In this document: piece by piece, positions 63,769 through 64,000 of the stretch
How positions within the stretch are numbered: the stretch's first letter is position 1
Layout of the letters: each line of letters begins with the position of its first letter
Source: Novosphingobium percolationis
GTDB lineage: Bacteria > Pseudomonadota > Alphaproteobacteria > Sphingomonadales > Sphingomonadaceae
Length of the DNA: 64,000 nt
NCBI RefSeq assembly: GCF_020179425.1
Contig: NZ_JAILYM010000006.1
Span: 186,001-250,000, forward strand
Direction: 5' to 3'
The notes under the pieces: model-generated
Seen by the model: the letters and a program-made list of their open reading frames with translations, nothing else
The model's database searches: none
Told to the model about the DNA's origin: nothing
Translations under genes and position numbers: made by a program

Positions 63769-64000
63769 TCACGCAGCCGCCGCGCCTGCGTCGCCCGTCT
63801 CCGTGATCACCCGCTCGTGCGCGGCGCGTACGTCGCCTGCGGCGATCTGGACTTCCAGACGCTCGTTGTCGCGCTTGCGGTAGAAGGCCTCGGCCTTGTT
63901 GATCGCTTCCTGGCTCAGGCCAAAGTTGTCGAGCGCGGCGCGGGCCATGACCACGGCGGATTCCAGCACCTCGCGCACCACCAGTGTCGTTGGCGCATCG
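63769..64000 (-). CDS. C-terminus of a probable CPA2/Kef-type antiporter, partial
   Basis: The frame is open to the right edge. Visible residues read DAPTTLVVREVLESAVVMAR, AALDNFGLSQEAINKAEAFY and RKRDNERLEVQIAAGDVRAA, then a tail ending GDAGAAAA. The pattern of a possible TrkA-N end (VVREVLESAVVMARAALDNF) followed by a charged helix resembles the C-terminal tail of KefB/KefC-like monovalent cation:proton antiporters. Too little is present for certainty. Confidence 0.55.
   Translation of the reverse strand, partial: DAPTTLVVREVLESAVVMARAALDNFGLSQEAINKAEAFYRKRDNERLEVQIAAGDVRAAHERVITETGDAGAAAA

Overview
The window is one 64 kb stretch of high-GC DNA, densely packed with protein genes. Its gene content points to a Sphingomonadales alphaproteobacterium, most like Novosphingobium or Erythrobacter. 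The signs are an EL222-type LOV-HTH blue-light regulator, a TonB-dependent receptor beside acyl-CoA dehydrogenases, an MprF/VirJ pair and many CoA-linked degradative genes. The genus is inferred from gene families, not from a marker gene. I see no rRNA, tRNA, CRISPR array, prophage or insertion sequence.

Layout. 1-3.7 kb: a leftward envelope operon (VirJ/AcvB-like hydrolase, DUF2147, MprF, which runs off the left edge). 4-9.6 kb: a rightward operon with two acyl-CoA dehydrogenases, a secreted alkyl sulfatase and a thiolase. 9.6-12.7 kb: a leftward folE / FAD oxidoreductase / DUF3429 operon, divergent from a LOV-HTH gene. 12.7-15.5 kb: feruloyl-CoA synthetase-like ligase divergent from an enoyl-CoA hydratase. 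15.5-20.4 kb: an EmrAB/NodT-type tripartite efflux operon with its divergent TetR gene. 20.4-34.0 kb: a large chemosensory cluster. 34.2-38.3 kb: GST, SDR, two enoyl-CoA hydratases and a glyoxalase-fold protein. 38.5-44.5 kb: one 1981-residue glycine-rich autotransporter. 44.6-54.7 kb: SnoaL-like and VOC proteins, tandem phytanoyl-CoA dioxygenase-like genes, a response regulator, an acyl-CoA ligase, a DUF2236 protein, two TetR genes and a convergent acyl-CoA dehydrogenase pair. 54.8-61.8 kb: TonB receptor, Baeyer-Villiger-like flavoprotein and a membrane-anchored linalool dehydratase/isomerase-like protein. 62.1-63.6 kb: an RTX protein. The right edge holds the C-terminus of a probable CPA2/Kef antiporter.

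The chemosensory cluster is the most unusual system. It has a soluble receptor with two signalling hairpins, a triple-CheW scaffold, CheB, a HEAT-repeat protein, CheR, a response regulator, CheA and a STAS-like protein. It also has two CheY genes, each followed directly by a receptor-like protein that carries a CheZ-like FQDxxxQ motif and an identical KIELF C-terminus. A MerR regulator with CarH-type B12 motifs sits between the two CheY/receptor pairs. No flagellar or pilus gene is in view, so the output is unknown.

The degradative genes appear to be co-regulated. Inverted repeats of the form TTATC-N4/N6-GATAA lie in front of the feruloyl-CoA ligase/hydratase pair, one TetR/DUF2236 pair, both convergent acyl-CoA dehydrogenases and the TetR/TonB-receptor pair. 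With the PhyH, Baeyer-Villiger-like, linalool-dehydratase-like and CoA-ligase genes this suggests catabolism of a lipophilic, perhaps isoprenoid or alicyclic, compound. The substrate cannot be read from the sequence.
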